Below are positions 7,615 through 16,420 of a DNA stretch of 64,000 nucleotides, piece after piece. How positions within the stretch are numbered: the stretch's first letter is position 1; each line of letters starts with the position of its first letter. Source of the DNA: Haloarcula rubra (lineage in GTDB: Archaea > Halobacteriota > Halobacteria > Halobacteriales > Haloarculaceae); assembly GCF_019599465.1 (NCBI RefSeq), contig NZ_RKLR01000001.1:744001-808000 (forward strand), in the 5' to 3' direction. Position numbers and translations under genes: made by a program. The notes under the pieces are model-generated. The model ran no database searches and was not told where the DNA came from. It saw nothing but the letters and a program-made list of their open reading frames with translations.

Positions 7615-9558
7615 CTAGTCGTCGCTCGGTGCCGCCGCGCCGCCGGAACTGACGCCGGTACCCGGTCCGATGTCGATACCCAGTTCGTCCAGTTTCTCGT
7701 CTGGGACGACGCCGTCCTCCCAGTCCCGGACCTCGTAGTACTCGTCTTTGAGTTTGTCCAGTTCGGCGAGTTCACCCTCCGAACCACCCTGTGCGGGGAT
7801 GGCGTTCTCGTCGCCCTCGACGAAACGTCCCGGCAGGTCGTCGTCGCTCCCGTCGAAGCCCACGAGGTTGTTGTAGTAGCGCTCGAGGTTGTAGATGCGC
7901 TCGCCGGCCTCCATCAGGTCCTCCTCGCTGACGTCCAGTCCGGTCATGCCGTTGTACTGGAGGACGTACTCCTCGATGCCCTCCGCGAAGGCGTTGAACT
8001 TGCAGATGTCGAAGGAGTCGCTGATGGCGTGGAGGTCCTGGAAGGTGGCACACAGTTCGCCCTTCCCCTCCCACTCGCGCGGGTCGACCTTCTCCGGGAC
8101 GCCGAGAATCTCGGCGGCCGGGGTGTAGCCGCGCAGGTGGCAGGCCCCGCGGTTCGAGGTGGCGTAGCCGATGGCCATCCCCTTCATACAGCGGGGGTCG
8201 TATGCCGCCATCGTCTGGCCCTTCACGGCCAGCGAGTTCTCGGCAGCGTCGAACTCCTCGGCGAGGTGGCTCGGGCCCTCGGCGAGGTGGTCCGCGAGTT
8301 CGCCGTCGCGGTGGGCGATGGCGTCGATCATGTCGATCATCGTGTCGGCGTCGCCCCAGTCGAGGCCGTCGCCGAGGTCGTCGAGTTTGCCCTGTTCGGT
8401 CATCTCCATGGTCATCGCCATGGTGTTACCCACGTCGATGGTGTCGACGCCGACGTCGTTACACCGCTCGAGCATCAGGGCCACCTTGTCGCGTTCGACG
8501 TGGCCGGAGTTCGGGCCCAGCGCCCACGCGGACTCGTACTCGTAGGACTCCGTGCGGACGTTCATCTCCTCGCCCTTGTGCATCGCCTGCACCTCGACTT
8601 CCTTCTTGCAGGCGACCGGACAGGAGTGACAGGTGGGTTCGTCGACGAGGATGTTCTCGCGGACGTTCTCGCCGGATATCTCCTCGGAGTCGATGATGCG
8701 CTCGCCGTCGCCCTCCGACTCGGACATCGACCGGGTCGAGGAGTACTTCGCGTTCTTCGTCGGCAGGCCGTCTATCTCCTCGGTGAGGTTCATCAGGACG
8801 TTGGTGCCGTACAGCGAGAGGCCGCCCTCGTTCGGCCCCGTGATGTCGGACTCCTGGATGACCTGCATCGCCTGTTTGTGGCCCTCCTGGAACGTCTCCT
8901 TGTCCTTCGGTTTCGGCATCCGCGTCGGTGACTTGACGACGACGGCTTTCAGGTTCTTGTTGCCCATCACCGCGCCGGTGCCGCCCCGGCCCGACGCCCG
9001 GTCGTCCTCGTTGACGATGCAGGCGTACTTCACCTCGTTCTCGCCGGCGGGCCCGATGGCCATCGCCGAGAGGTTCTTGCCGTAGGCGCCCTCCACCTCG
9101 TCCTCTATCTCCTCCAACGTGTCGTGGATGCCCCAGCCCCACATGTGCGAGGCGTCACGCAGTTCGACTTCCCCGTCCTCGACGACGGCGTAGACGGGGT
9201 GGTCGGCCTGTCCCTCGAACAGGAGGCCGTCGAACCCGGCCCACTTCAGGCGCGCGCCGGACCAGCCACCGTGGTGGGAGTCGGTCACCTGCCCCTGGAT
9301 GGGTGACTTCGTACAGATGGCGATACGACCGCTCATCGTGGTCTGGGTCCCCGTTAGCGGGCCGTTCATGAACGCCAGCAGGTTGTCCGGGCCGAGTGGG
9401 TCGACGTCCGGCCCCTGGTCGAAGACGTACTTCACGCCGAGGCCGCGCGCGCCGATGTACTTCTTCGCGTCCTCCTCGTCGATACCTTCGTAGGCGATAT
9501 CTCCCTCGCCGAGGTCGATTCTTGCTACGTGGTCCTGAAAGCCGCCGAGGTCAGTCAT
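7615..9558 (-). CDS. aor: Tungsten-type aldehyde:ferredoxin oxidoreductase
   Basis: 647 residues, about the usual AOR length (600-650). AOR enzymes oxidise aldehydes to acids with ferredoxin as acceptor, using a tungsto-bispterin and a [4Fe-4S] cluster. The cluster ligands are intact: C310, C313 and C317 (CHSCPVAC) and C519 (SFDICKF). Pterin-binding signatures are present, including ARGLGVKYVFD near the start, GRGGTGAVMGNKNLKAVV at 190-208 and YATSNRGACHLRGYTP at 465-480. The Gly/Ala/Ser-rich tail is dispensable-looking. ATG 9558 is chosen because the upstream in-frame start adds a Cys-rich stretch unlike the family. The wtp transporter lies immediately upstream on the same strand, which supports tungsten use. 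Confidence 0.93.
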   Translation of the reverse strand: MTDLGGFQDHVARIDLGEGDIAYEGIDEEDAKKYIGARGLGVKYVFDQGPDVDPLGPDNLLAFMNGPLTGTQTTMSGRIAICTKSPIQGQVTDSHHGGWSGARLKWAGFDGLLFEGQADHPVYAVVEDGEVELRDASHMWGWGIHDTLEEIEDEVEGAYGKNLSAMAIGPAGENEVKYACIVNEDDRASGRGGTGAVMGNKNLKAVVVKSPTRMPKPKDKETFQEGHKQAMQVIQESDITGPNEGGLSLYGTNVLMNLTEEIDGLPTKNAKYSSTRSMSESEGDGERIIDSEEISGENVRENILVDEPTCHSCPVACKKEVEVQAMHKGEEMNVRTESYEYESAWALGPNSGHVERDKVALMLERCNDVGVDTIDVGNTMAMTMEMTEQGKLDDLGDGLDWGDADTMIDMIDAIAHRDGELADHLAEGPSHLAEEFDAAENSLAVKGQTMAAYDPRCMKGMAIGYATSNRGACHLRGYTPAAEILGVPEKVDPREWEGKGELCATFQDLHAISDSFDICKFNAFAEGIEEYVLQYNGMTGLDVSEEDLMEAGERIYNLERYYNNLVGFDGSDDDLPGRFVEGDENAIPAQGGSEGELAELDKLKDEYYEVRDWEDGVVPDEKLDELGIDIGPGTGVSSGGAAAPSDD

Positions 9559-9616
9559 GAATGTCTGTGTACAACAGGGGAGCGAGTTCACTTAACGATT
9601 CGTGCTAGTTTCACGT

Positions 9617-9630
9617 TTAGTTGCAACTAA
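9617..9630. promoter_or_regulatory. 14-base palindrome upstream of AOR
   Basis: TTAGTTGCAACTAA is a perfect palindrome centred about 65 bases before the AOR start, between the wtpC stop and the AOR ATG. It is followed by AACCGGTT (9642-9649). The position and AT-rich arms suggest a dimeric repressor or activator site; the nearby ModE-like protein is one candidate binder. No binding evidence is available. Confidence 0.45.
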
Positions 9631-9669
9631 CGTCCCGTTTCAACCGGTTTGAACGGTCGTGTCTACGCG

Positions 9670-10650
9670 TTACTCCTCGGTAGTCCCCGGCGAACAGGGG
9701 TGGACGCGGCCGGGGTCGACGGACACCCAGACGTCGGCCCCGACGGCCGGCGGGTCGTCGGCGAAGGCGTCGACGGTCCGCCCGTCCAGCGACAGGACGA
9801 CGCGGTTGGTGGCGTCCTCGCGGACGACGCGTTCGACGGTCGCCTCGAAGTCGCCGCTCGCCCCGTCGAGTCGGACGGCCTCCGGCCGGAACGCGACGTA
9901 CTCGTCGGTGGCCCCGTCGACGGCGTCGCGGAGCGAGGGGACGGCCGACAGCGGGACCGCGTTCGCGCCGGTGAACTCGGCGACGACCGGCGAGGACGGC
10001 CGCTCGAACACCGTCTCGGGCGTCCCGGTCTGAACCACCTGCCCGTCCCGCATCACGGCGATACGGTCGGCGATGGCGCGGGCGGTCGTCCGGTTGTGCG
10101 TGACGTAGACGGCGGTCACGTCCGCGAGCACGTCGGCCAAATCGTCACGGAGAGACTGGCGAGTCGGCACGTCGAGCGCCGCGAGCGGTTCGTCGAGTAG
10201 CATGACCGACGGTCGAACGGCGAGCGCTCGGGCCAGCGCCACGCGCTGTTTCTCGCCGCCCGAGAGCGTCGGCGGGTAGCGGTCGGCGAGGTGGTCGACG
10301 CCGAGTTCCGCGAGCAGCGTCTCGGCGTCCCGCGTCTCGTCGTGGTACTTCGTGCCGTACTCGACGTTCTCGGTGACCGAGAGGTGCGGGAACAGCGCGT
10401 AGTCCTGGAAGACGAACCCGAAGTCACGGTCTTCCGGTGGGACGGTGTCGAGTCGCCGGCCGTCGGACTCGACGAACCCGTCGTGGTCGTGAAAGCCCGC
10501 GATGGTCTCCAGCAGGAGGGTCTTCCCGCTGCCGCTGGGACCGAGAATCACGAGGGTCTCGCCCGCGTCGACGTCGACGCCGGCGTGGACGGTGAAGGCG
10601 TCGGCCCCGTCGGCGGTGAACGTGGCGCTCACGTCCGCTCGCAGGTCCAT
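9670..10650 (-). CDS. wtpC: Tungstate/molybdate ABC transporter ATP-binding protein
   Basis: 326 residues. Walker A GPSGSGKT is at 37-44, followed by the Q-loop (FVFQDYALFPH), signature LSGGEKQR, Walker B VMLLDEPLAALD and the switch His (THNRTTA). The last 100 residues form a TOBE-like oxyanion-sensing domain (AFRPEAVRLDG). ATG 10650 overlaps the permease stop by one base (TGATG), so the two genes are translationally coupled. The long open frame upstream of this ATG is only the shadow of the permease. It powers import of tungstate or molybdate with the two following entries. Confidence 0.9.
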   Translation of the reverse strand: MDLRADVSATFTADGADAFTVHAGVDVDAGETLVILGPSGSGKTLLLETIAGFHDHDGFVESDGRRLDTVPPEDRDFGFVFQDYALFPHLSVTENVEYGTKYHDETRDAETLLAELGVDHLADRYPPTLSGGEKQRVALARALAVRPSVMLLDEPLAALDVPTRQSLRDDLADVLADVTAVYVTHNRTTARAIADRIAVMRDGQVVQTGTPETVFERPSSPVVAEFTGANAVPLSAVPSLRDAVDGATDEYVAFRPEAVRLDGASGDFEATVERVVREDATNRVVLSLDGRTVDAFADDPPAVGADVWVSVDPGRVHPCSPGTTEE

Positions 10651-11636
10651 CAGGGCATCCCCCCGGTGACGCTGTCGTCGTCGGTCAGATAGCGCACGAC
10701 GAGGAAGATGAGCGCCGAGACGCCCAGCAGGAGGAAGGCGACGGCGCCGCTCTCGCCGAGGCCGCCCTGCAGGTAAGTGTTGTAGACGAACACCGGCGCG
10801 TGCTGGGCGGTCACTCGCTCGCCGGCGGGGGCGTAGAAGAACTGCACGGAGTAGGCGACGACGGCGACGGCGCCGAACTCCGAGACGGCCCGCGCCCACG
10901 CGAGGACGCCGCCGGTAATCATGCCCCGGACCGCGAGCGGTGCGGTGACCCGGCGGAACGTCTCCCACTGGTTCGCGCCGTGGACGCGCGAGGCGTACGA
11001 CAGTCTGTCGTCGATGGTCTCGAACGACTCTCTGGTGGTGTTGACGGCGTAGGGCGCGGCGACGAACGTCATCGCCAGCACCATCCCGACCATCGACCCG
11101 AGGACCGAAATCTGTGGGAAGGCCCCGCCCTGCCCGAAGCCGAAGAGGATGATGATGCCCGCGACGGAGTGGGGGACGACCAGCGGGAGGTCGACCAGAC
11201 TCTCGACGAACTGCTGGCCGGGGAACCCCTCGGCGAGCAGGTGCGCCAGCGGCACGCCCAGCAGGAGGCTCACCAGTGCCGCCAGCAGCGGTCCGTAGAC
11301 GCCCAGATACAGCACTCGGTGGACGCCCGGGTCGAGCGCCTTCTCGGCGACCAGCGAGGGGGACTGCCGGGCGACGAACATGAACAGCGGGAGGCCCAGC
11401 GCGACCACGAGGAGACTGCCGACGGTGGCCGTCGCCACGGTGAACGGGGACCCGTCGAGGACGTAGGCCGTGACGGCGACGCTCCCGACCATGAAGTACG
11501 CGTACCACGTCGGCCGGCCGTAGGAGTACGCGGCGGCGAACGCGGCCACCTGCACGGCGATGAACGTCGCGACGAGAGACCGGCGGCTGACCGCCTCGCG
11601 TCCGAACAGCGTGTCGGTGTCAGTTCCTGTCGCCAT
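10650..11636 (-). CDS. wtpB: Tungstate/molybdate ABC transporter permease
   Basis: 328 residues with about seven or more hydrophobic helices. The cytoplasmic EAA-type coupling loop is recognisable at about residues 218-250 (ANQWETFRRVTAPLAVRGMITG). The region GVPLAHLLAE with VVPHSVAGIIILFGFG is typical of molybdate/tungstate/sulphate permeases. It sits between the substrate-binding lipoprotein (48-base gap) and the ATPase (one-base overlap) in the order binding protein-permease-ATPase. Confidence 0.9.
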   Translation of the reverse strand: MATGTDTDTLFGREAVSRRSLVATFIAVQVAAFAAAYSYGRPTWYAYFMVGSVAVTAYVLDGSPFTVATATVGSLLVVALGLPLFMFVARQSPSLVAEKALDPGVHRVLYLGVYGPLLAALVSLLLGVPLAHLLAEGFPGQQFVESLVDLPLVVPHSVAGIIILFGFGQGGAFPQISVLGSMVGMVLAMTFVAAPYAVNTTRESFETIDDRLSYASRVHGANQWETFRRVTAPLAVRGMITGGVLAWARAVSEFGAVAVVAYSVQFFYAPAGERVTAQHAPVFVYNTYLQGGLGESGAVAFLLLGVSALIFLVVRYLTDDDSVTGGMP

Positions 11637-11684
11637 ATGTCGTGGATGGGTGACTGCTGGCCGGTCCCGTCGGCGTGACGGACA

Positions 11685-12776
11685 CTATAGCTCCAGTGGG
11701 CCGAGTGCGCTCTGGGCGCTGGCGACCTCCATCACGCGGTCGGGGACTGCGTCCTCTCCGCTCTCTGGGACGACGATAGGGTCGACCGGCACGAGACCCA
11801 TGTCTTCGAGGACGGTCCGGCCGGGGTCGGTCGCGAAGTACTCGACCCACTGGGCACCGCGCCCGGGCGCCTCCGCGACGCCCGGGACGGTGATACCGTA
11901 GGCGATGGGCGCGCCAGTGAACGTCCCGCTCCCCGTCTCGACCTCGGCCTTCGCGTAGTGCTGGGCGTAGTCGCTGGATGCCTGCGAGAGGTCGACCTCC
12001 GGTTGGAGGTCGATGAACGGCTTGCCCGACGTGCTGGAGATGGACTGGTAGTACATCACGTAGTCCAGTTCGCCGCTCTCCAGTTGGCCCTCCAGATTCG
12101 TCTCGGTCCCCGTCGGCACCACCGAGTTGTCCCGGAGCGCCTGATAGGTCGACTCGTCGTACAGTCGCTCGCCGTCGAAGGACTCTTTCCCGAGTTGCTG
12201 GGTCATCACCGCACGGTACCCGCCGGGGTCGACCGCTGGGTCCGAGTGGCCGATGGTGACGTCGTCGCGTGTCAGCACCTCCCACCAGTTGTCCTTGGAG
12301 ATGTCGCCGGCGCCCGGCGAGTCCTCGCGGTACTGTATCGACATGGAGTTGGTGGTGAAGATGGCGTACCAGTTCCCGTAGTCCGGCAGGATGCGGTTGC
12401 GGATGAGCCGGAAGTCCGAGACGCCCAGCACGTCGGCCCGCCGGCCCTGCTGGGTTATCTTCTGCGTCGAGGCGACCGACCCCTTCGCCTCGCGGTTCAC
12501 GTCGACGCCGAACTCCTCCTCGAACTGGGGTTCCGCCTCGCCGAACGGCGGGGCGAGCGACCCGGCGTGGAAGATGGTCATCGAGTCGGCCATCCCGCCG
12601 CCGGACGTGGTGGTCGTCGTGCCGCCGTCCCCGCCACCGCTCTCGCCGTCGGTGCCACCGCTCCCGTCGCTCCCGCCGCCGTCGCCGCCGTCCCCGCTAC
12701 ACCCTGCGAGGCCGAGGGCAACTGTCGCGCCGACGCTCCCGAGGAACGCGCGTCTACTGCGTCGCTGTTTCGACAT
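11685..12776 (-). CDS. wtpA: Tungstate/molybdate-binding lipoprotein
   Basis: 363 residues. A twin-arginine start (RRSRRAFLG) and lipobox ending at C26 (GLAGC) are followed by a Gly/Ser/Thr-rich linker to about residue 65. The mature domain begins TIFHAGSLAPPF and continues REAKGSVASTQKITQQGRRADVLGVSDF, the signature of the WtpA/ModA-like archaeal family that captures tungstate and molybdate outside the cell. WtpA of Pyrococcus binds tungstate with very high affinity; preference here is inferred from the neighbouring tungsten AOR. It is the first gene of the wtpABC operon. Confidence 0.92.
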   Translation of the reverse strand: MSKQRRSRRAFLGSVGATVALGLAGCSGDGGDGGGSDGSGGTDGESGGGDGGTTTTTSGGGMADSMTIFHAGSLAPPFGEAEPQFEEEFGVDVNREAKGSVASTQKITQQGRRADVLGVSDFRLIRNRILPDYGNWYAIFTTNSMSIQYREDSPGAGDISKDNWWEVLTRDDVTIGHSDPAVDPGGYRAVMTQQLGKESFDGERLYDESTYQALRDNSVVPTGTETNLEGQLESGELDYVMYYQSISSTSGKPFIDLQPEVDLSQASSDYAQHYAKAEVETGSGTFTGAPIAYGITVPGVAEAPGRGAQWVEYFATDPGRTVLEDMGLVPVDPIVVPESGEDAVPDRVMEVASAQSALGPLEL

Positions 12777-12841
12777 GGATACATCGCCATTGTTACCAAT
12801 CGTTCATAATGGTTTTCCCTGATGGCGTGACAATGCTCTGT
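12777..12841. promoter_or_regulatory. Shared divergent promoter of wtpA and the ModE-like gene
   Basis: Only 65 bases separate the two starts. One AT-rich block, TTCATAATGG (12803-12812), can serve as TATA for both directions: it is about 30 bases from each ATG. It is flanked symmetrically by CATTGT (12788-12793) and ACAATG (12830-12835), an inverted pair centred on the TATA block. This layout suggests one regulator controlling both directions, probably the ModE-like protein itself. Confidence 0.5.
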
Positions 12842-13549
12842 ATGGACGCCAGCGTCGACGCGCAGTTGCAGGCCGACGGCGTCGCCTTCACGTCGGCCGA
12901 CGCCGAGTTGCTCCGGGCCGTCCGGGACACGGGGTCGGTCGCCGGGGCGAGCGAGGCACTCGGTCGCTCTAGAGCGCGGGCGCTCGGCCGCATCGAGACG
13001 CTCGAGGAGGCCTACGGCCCACTCGTCGAGCGACGGCGCGGCGGCGCGACCGGCGGCGGGAGCGACCTGACCGAGACGGCCGCGTCGCTGCTCTCGCGGT
13101 TGGCCCGCCTGCAAGCGGCGCTCGCCGGGACGGCCAGCGTCGACGAGTGCGTGATTCCGGGTCGGGTGACCGAACGGGACGGCGAACTCGGCGTCGTCGC
13201 CACCGACGCCGGCGACCTGCGGGCCCGACTGGTGGCGCGGAACGGCGGCGACGTGCCGGAGGTAGACGCGCCGGTACAGGTCAGCGTCCGGTCGGACGCG
13301 GTGACGTTACACGCGCCCACCGACGCCCCCGCCGCCGAGAGTACCAGCGCGCGAAACCGGTTCGAGGGGACCGTCGTCGACGTCGACGCGGGCGAGACCG
13401 TCGTCTGTGCGACCATCGACGTCGGGACGCCCGACTCGCTGTCGGCACTGCTCACACACGAGAGCCTCGACCGACTCGACCTCCGCCCGGGGAGTCGCGT
13501 CGTGGTCTCGTTCAAGGCGACCGCCACCCGGGCGATAGCGACCGACTGA
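12842..13549 (+). CDS. ModE-like molybdate/tungstate-responsive regulator with two TOBE domains
   Basis: 235 residues. Residues 8-95 are a LysR/ModE-type winged helix (SADAELLRAVRDTGSVAGASEALGRS...). Two TOBE/Mop oxyanion-binding modules follow, at about 103-168 and 174-232, the second starting ARNRFEGTVVDVDAG. This is the ModE layout: DNA binding changes when molybdate or tungstate fills the TOBE sites. ATG 12842 is preferred; ATGs at 12809 and 12833 are possible but leave less room for the promoter. It is divergent from wtpA and coupled by a TGATG overlap to a MOT1-type permease, so it likely regulates both transporters. Confidence 0.85.
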   Translation: MDASVDAQLQADGVAFTSADAELLRAVRDTGSVAGASEALGRSRARALGRIETLEEAYGPLVERRRGGATGGGSDLTETAASLLSRLARLQAALAGTASVDECVIPGRVTERDGELGVVATDAGDLRARLVARNGGDVPEVDAPVQVSVRSDAVTLHAPTDAPAAESTSARNRFEGTVVDVDAGETVVCATIDVGTPDSLSALLTHESLDRLDLRPGSRVVVSFKATATRAIATD

Positions 13550-14640
13550 TGGCCATCTCCTTCGACTACGGCGAGGACGCCCGGTTCGACGTGGCGTGGC
13601 ACGAGGTCACAGGCGCCGTGGGCGATTCGGCGACGGTCCTGCCCGTCGTCGTCGCCGTCGCGGTGCTGACCGACCTCTCCCTGCCCGTGATGCTGCTCTG
13701 GTTCGGCGCCATGCAGGTGGTCTGGGGGTTGTACTACGGCGTCCCCGTCTCCGTCGAACCGATGAAAGCGCTGGCGGCGCTTGTCGTCGCCGGCGCCGTC
13801 TCGACGGGCGAACTCGTCGTCGCGGGCCTGATGCTCGGCGTCGTCCTGCTGGGTCTCGGGTGGACGCGAACGCTCGAAACCGTCGAGCGGTACGTGGGGA
13901 CCGTGGTCGTCCGTGGGGTTCAGTTCGGTGTCGCCCTCGTCCTGTTCGAGACGGGCGTCGGGCTGGCGGCGGGGGACCTCCAACTGGCCGCCCTCGGGGT
14001 CGGCGTCGCCGTCGCGGCCACCGTCGTCGGCTACCGGTCGGTGAGCGCGCTCGCCGTCTTCCTCGTCGGCGGCGTCCTCGCGCTGGCGGCCACCGGGATT
14101 CCGACGCCCGCGCTCCCGTCGCCGGACGCGATGCTCGTCCTCCCGACGGCGGACCTGACGGTCCGGAGCGTCGAGGCGGCGGTGGCGCAACTGGCGATGA
14201 CCGTCGGCAACGCGGCGCTGGCGACGTCGGTGTTGCTCGGGGACTACTTCGACGGCGACGTCTCGGCCGACCAGCTATCTGCGAGCATGGGCGCGATGAA
14301 CCTGCTGGCGGTGCCGCTGGGCGCGTTCCCGATGTGTCACGGCAGCGGCGGCGTCGCCGGGAAGTACGCCTTCGGCGCACGGACGCCGGGGGCGAACGTC
14401 GTCCTCGGCGTCGGCTACGCGCTCGTCGCGGTGCTCGCAGTGGGACTGGTCGCCGCCTACCCGACCAGCGTCCTCGGCGTGATTCTGGCGCTCGTCGCGG
14501 TGCAACTCGGCCGGACGGGGCTCGGCGAGGCCGAGTCGACACTCCCGGTGGTCGCTATCGGCGCCCTCGGCGTCCTGACCAACCTCGGCGTCGCCTTCGT
14601 CGTCGGCGTCGTCGGCTACCACGTGTTCGGCGACCGCTGA
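13549..14640 (+). CDS. MOT1-type molybdate permease (SulP relative)
   Basis: 363 residues with about ten hydrophobic helices. Two MOT1 signatures are visible: VPVSVEPMKALAA near residue 65 and FPMCHGSGGVAGKYAFGARTPG near residue 262. MOT1 proteins take up molybdate with high affinity without ATP. Its ATG overlaps the regulator's stop by one base. The window thus has two oxyanion systems, an ABC importer and this permease, flanking one regulator, which hints at separate handling of tungsten and molybdenum. Confidence 0.88.
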   Translation: MAISFDYGEDARFDVAWHEVTGAVGDSATVLPVVVAVAVLTDLSLPVMLLWFGAMQVVWGLYYGVPVSVEPMKALAALVVAGAVSTGELVVAGLMLGVVLLGLGWTRTLETVERYVGTVVVRGVQFGVALVLFETGVGLAAGDLQLAALGVGVAVAATVVGYRSVSALAVFLVGGVLALAATGIPTPALPSPDAMLVLPTADLTVRSVEAAVAQLAMTVGNAALATSVLLGDYFDGDVSADQLSASMGAMNLLAVPLGAFPMCHGSGGVAGKYAFGARTPGANVVLGVGYALVAVLAVGLVAAYPTSVLGVILALVAVQLGRTGLGEAESTLPVVAIGALGVLTNLGVAFVVGVVGYHVFGDR

Positions 14641-14646
14641 GGGCCG

Positions 14647-14829
14647 CTACGCGAGGAACTCGACCCCCAGTGCGAGCAAGAACACCAGTGCGACGAGCAT
14701 CGCCGACACTTCGAGCCACCGCGAGCCGCTCTCTTCCGTGTCCGATACCACTTTCGCGAGCGCCCCCAAACCGACGACGGCCACGCCGACGGCGAGGACG
14801 AGGTATATCGCGTCGAGTATTCCCGCCAT
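14647..14829 (-). CDS. Small two-helix membrane protein, 60 aa
   Basis: The sequence MAGILDAIYLVLAVGVAVVGLGALAKV is followed by a polar loop (SDTEESGSRW) and a second helix ending EFLA. It is convergent with the MOT1 gene, 6 bases apart. No function is recognisable. Start 14829 is preferred over an in-frame ATG five codons upstream that adds only MYRQR. Confidence 0.55.
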   Translation of the reverse strand: MAGILDAIYLVLAVGVAVVGLGALAKVVSDTEESGSRWLEVSAMLVALVFLLALGVEFLA

Positions 14830-14991
14830 ACGTTGACGGTACACACACTAGTGGTAACAAACTTTCCCCGTCCGAGGCCCGCGGCCGGTCACGCGATGGC
14901 ATCCGCACGTCGAGCGAGGGGCCAGCGCGGTGGGGTCGTGTGCTATCAGCCTGCACAACAGTCATACCGCAGTACGTCGTACGGTCCGGAC

Positions 14992-15390
14992 ATGCGGCTG
15001 GAACTTCGGGTTTGCAAGCACTGTTTCGAGGGGGAACACGGCAACGAGCAGAAGACGGCGGTCACACAGGACATGGTCGCCTGTGCCCGGCAGGTTCGGG
15101 AGTACAAGGACCTCGTCGGCCTCGACGGCGTCTACGTCACGATGGTCGAGGAGGGCGACCCCGGCGGCGCCGAGGCGCTGAACGTCATCGTCGCCAGCAT
15201 CGAGGGCGACCAGGTAGCGCTGTCGGACACGCAACTCGTGATGGAGGACGGCGACGGGAACATGCTGGTCTACCCCGAACCGAAGGACATCCTGCAGGTG
15301 CTGACGCGGAATCTGAATCAGATACAGGAACAGACGCGCCAGGACGTCGGCGTCGAACTCTCGCCGGAAGGGAAGGCTATCGTCTCTTAA
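14992..15390 (+). CDS. Conserved hypothetical protein with N-terminal CxxC
   Basis: 132 residues starting MRLELRVCKHCFEGEHGNEQ. The CKHC pair near the start could bind a metal, but there is no second pair; one more Cys follows in MVACARQ. The rest alternates strands and helices (LNVIVASIEGDQVALSDTQLVMEDGDG). The frame is open 53 codons further upstream, but that part is Arg-rich and non-conserved in look. It lies between the MOT1 permease and the convergent formate dehydrogenase operon, 13 bases from its last gene. The function is unknown. Confidence 0.6.
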   Translation: MRLELRVCKHCFEGEHGNEQKTAVTQDMVACARQVREYKDLVGLDGVYVTMVEEGDPGGAEALNVIVASIEGDQVALSDTQLVMEDGDGNMLVYPEPKDILQVLTRNLNQIQEQTRQDVGVELSPEGKAIVS

Positions 15391-15403
15391 AAAGGAACGC
15401 GGC

Positions 15404-16420
15404 TCAGTCGTCCGATGGCTCCTCGCGTCCGCCGTCGGTGGCGGCGGGCCCTTCGCGTTCTTCCTCCATCTGGCGCTCCCAGCGGATGCGCAGGACGTTG
15501 CCGTACATCGACAGCACGAGTCCCACGCCCAGCACGAGGATACCGACGTTGATACCGATGGTCAGCAGGATGCTCGTCGGCCCGCCGCCGATGGCGAGTT
15601 CACGGGGCACCGGGTACCCCTCGTCGAAGATGCTCCCGATGAGCACCGAGACGATACCGATGACCGTCAGCGCGCCGAATATCGAGGACATCGTCCGCCA
15701 CGAGGGCGAGAGCGACAACCGCTCGATGCCGGTGGTGTCCGGTTCCTCGTCCTCGTCACTGTGGTACTCGGGCACCATGCTCCGGGGGATGAACGCCTTC
15801 GTCTCGACGGGGTAGAACGCGGGGTGGAACCCGTGTTCGAAGACGTGGAACATGACCCCCATCAGCATGATGACGCCGAGCAGGCCGTGGAACGTGACGA
15901 ACGCCATCGCGGCGGCCTTCGTCTGGAACATCGCCGCCAGCCCCGTCTTGCTCCAGATGAGCAGGCCGGAGATGGCCAGCAGCGTCAGTTCGATGGAGAA
16001 GATGAACACGACACCCTTGCCGATGTACGAGAGGAGCGGCACCTCGTCGGCCTTGTAGCCGGCGAACTGCCGGGCGTTCGGGTGCCGTTCGTCGGCCCGT
16101 CCCAGCATGAACTGGACGTCCTGGACGAACGCGTCGAAGTCGTCTTTCCCCGGCAGTATCTCGCTGAAGTTGCCCCGGCCGGTCGGCGAGATTATCTGGA
16201 GGACTATCCAGAACACGATGAGCGCGATGAGGCCGATGCCGGTGATGCGGTGGATAGCCGTGACGCCGCTGGCACCGCCCATCACCGCGAGCAGCCACCA
16301 CAGTTCGTCGTTGAACATGATGGCGTAGCCGGTGAAGAACAGCAGGAACACGTCTAAGCCCAGCAGCGAGTGGAACAGCGTCGTCACCCGCGTGAACTTC
16401 CCGTGGTCTAAGTTGCTCAT
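15404..16420 (-). CDS. Formate dehydrogenase cytochrome b (gamma) subunit
   Basis: 338 residues. The N-terminal half has four main hydrophobic helices with His residues suited to bind haem b (FHSLLG, IHRITGIG, FHGLLGV, FHVFEHGFH), as in FdnI/FdoI-type subunits. It would accept electrons from the iron-sulphur subunit and pass them to quinone in the membrane. A polar linker (YHSDEDEEPDT) follows, with two extra C-terminal helices, so it is longer than the roughly 220-residue bacterial FdnI. The start overlaps the end of the 126-residue gene by 4 bases. It is the last gene of the operon. Confidence 0.82.
   Translation of the reverse strand: MSNLDHGKFTRVTTLFHSLLGLDVFLLFFTGYAIMFNDELWWLLAVMGGASGVTAIHRITGIGLIALIVFWIVLQIISPTGRGNFSEILPGKDDFDAFVQDVQFMLGRADERHPNARQFAGYKADEVPLLSYIGKGVVFIFSIELTLLAISGLLIWSKTGLAAMFQTKAAAMAFVTFHGLLGVIMLMGVMFHVFEHGFHPAFYPVETKAFIPRSMVPEYHSDEDEEPDTTGIERLSLSPSWRTMSSIFGALTVIGIVSVLIGSIFDEGYPVPRELAIGGGPTSILLTIGINVGILVLGVGLVLSMYGNVLRIRWERQMEEEREGPAATDGGREEPSDD

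Noticed and set aside
10651-11508. 286-codon N-terminal extension of WtpC
   Set aside because: It is the out-of-frame reading of the permease gene; the ATPase begins at ATG 10650 with a one-base overlap.
12578-13114. 178-codon minus-strand frame over the ModE-like gene
   Set aside because: Shadow of the regulator; crosses the divergent promoter and wtpA start.
13596-15815. 739-codon open frame across the MOT1 gene and beyond
   Set aside because: Arg-rich shadow of the permease frame, crossing real gene ends; no domain.
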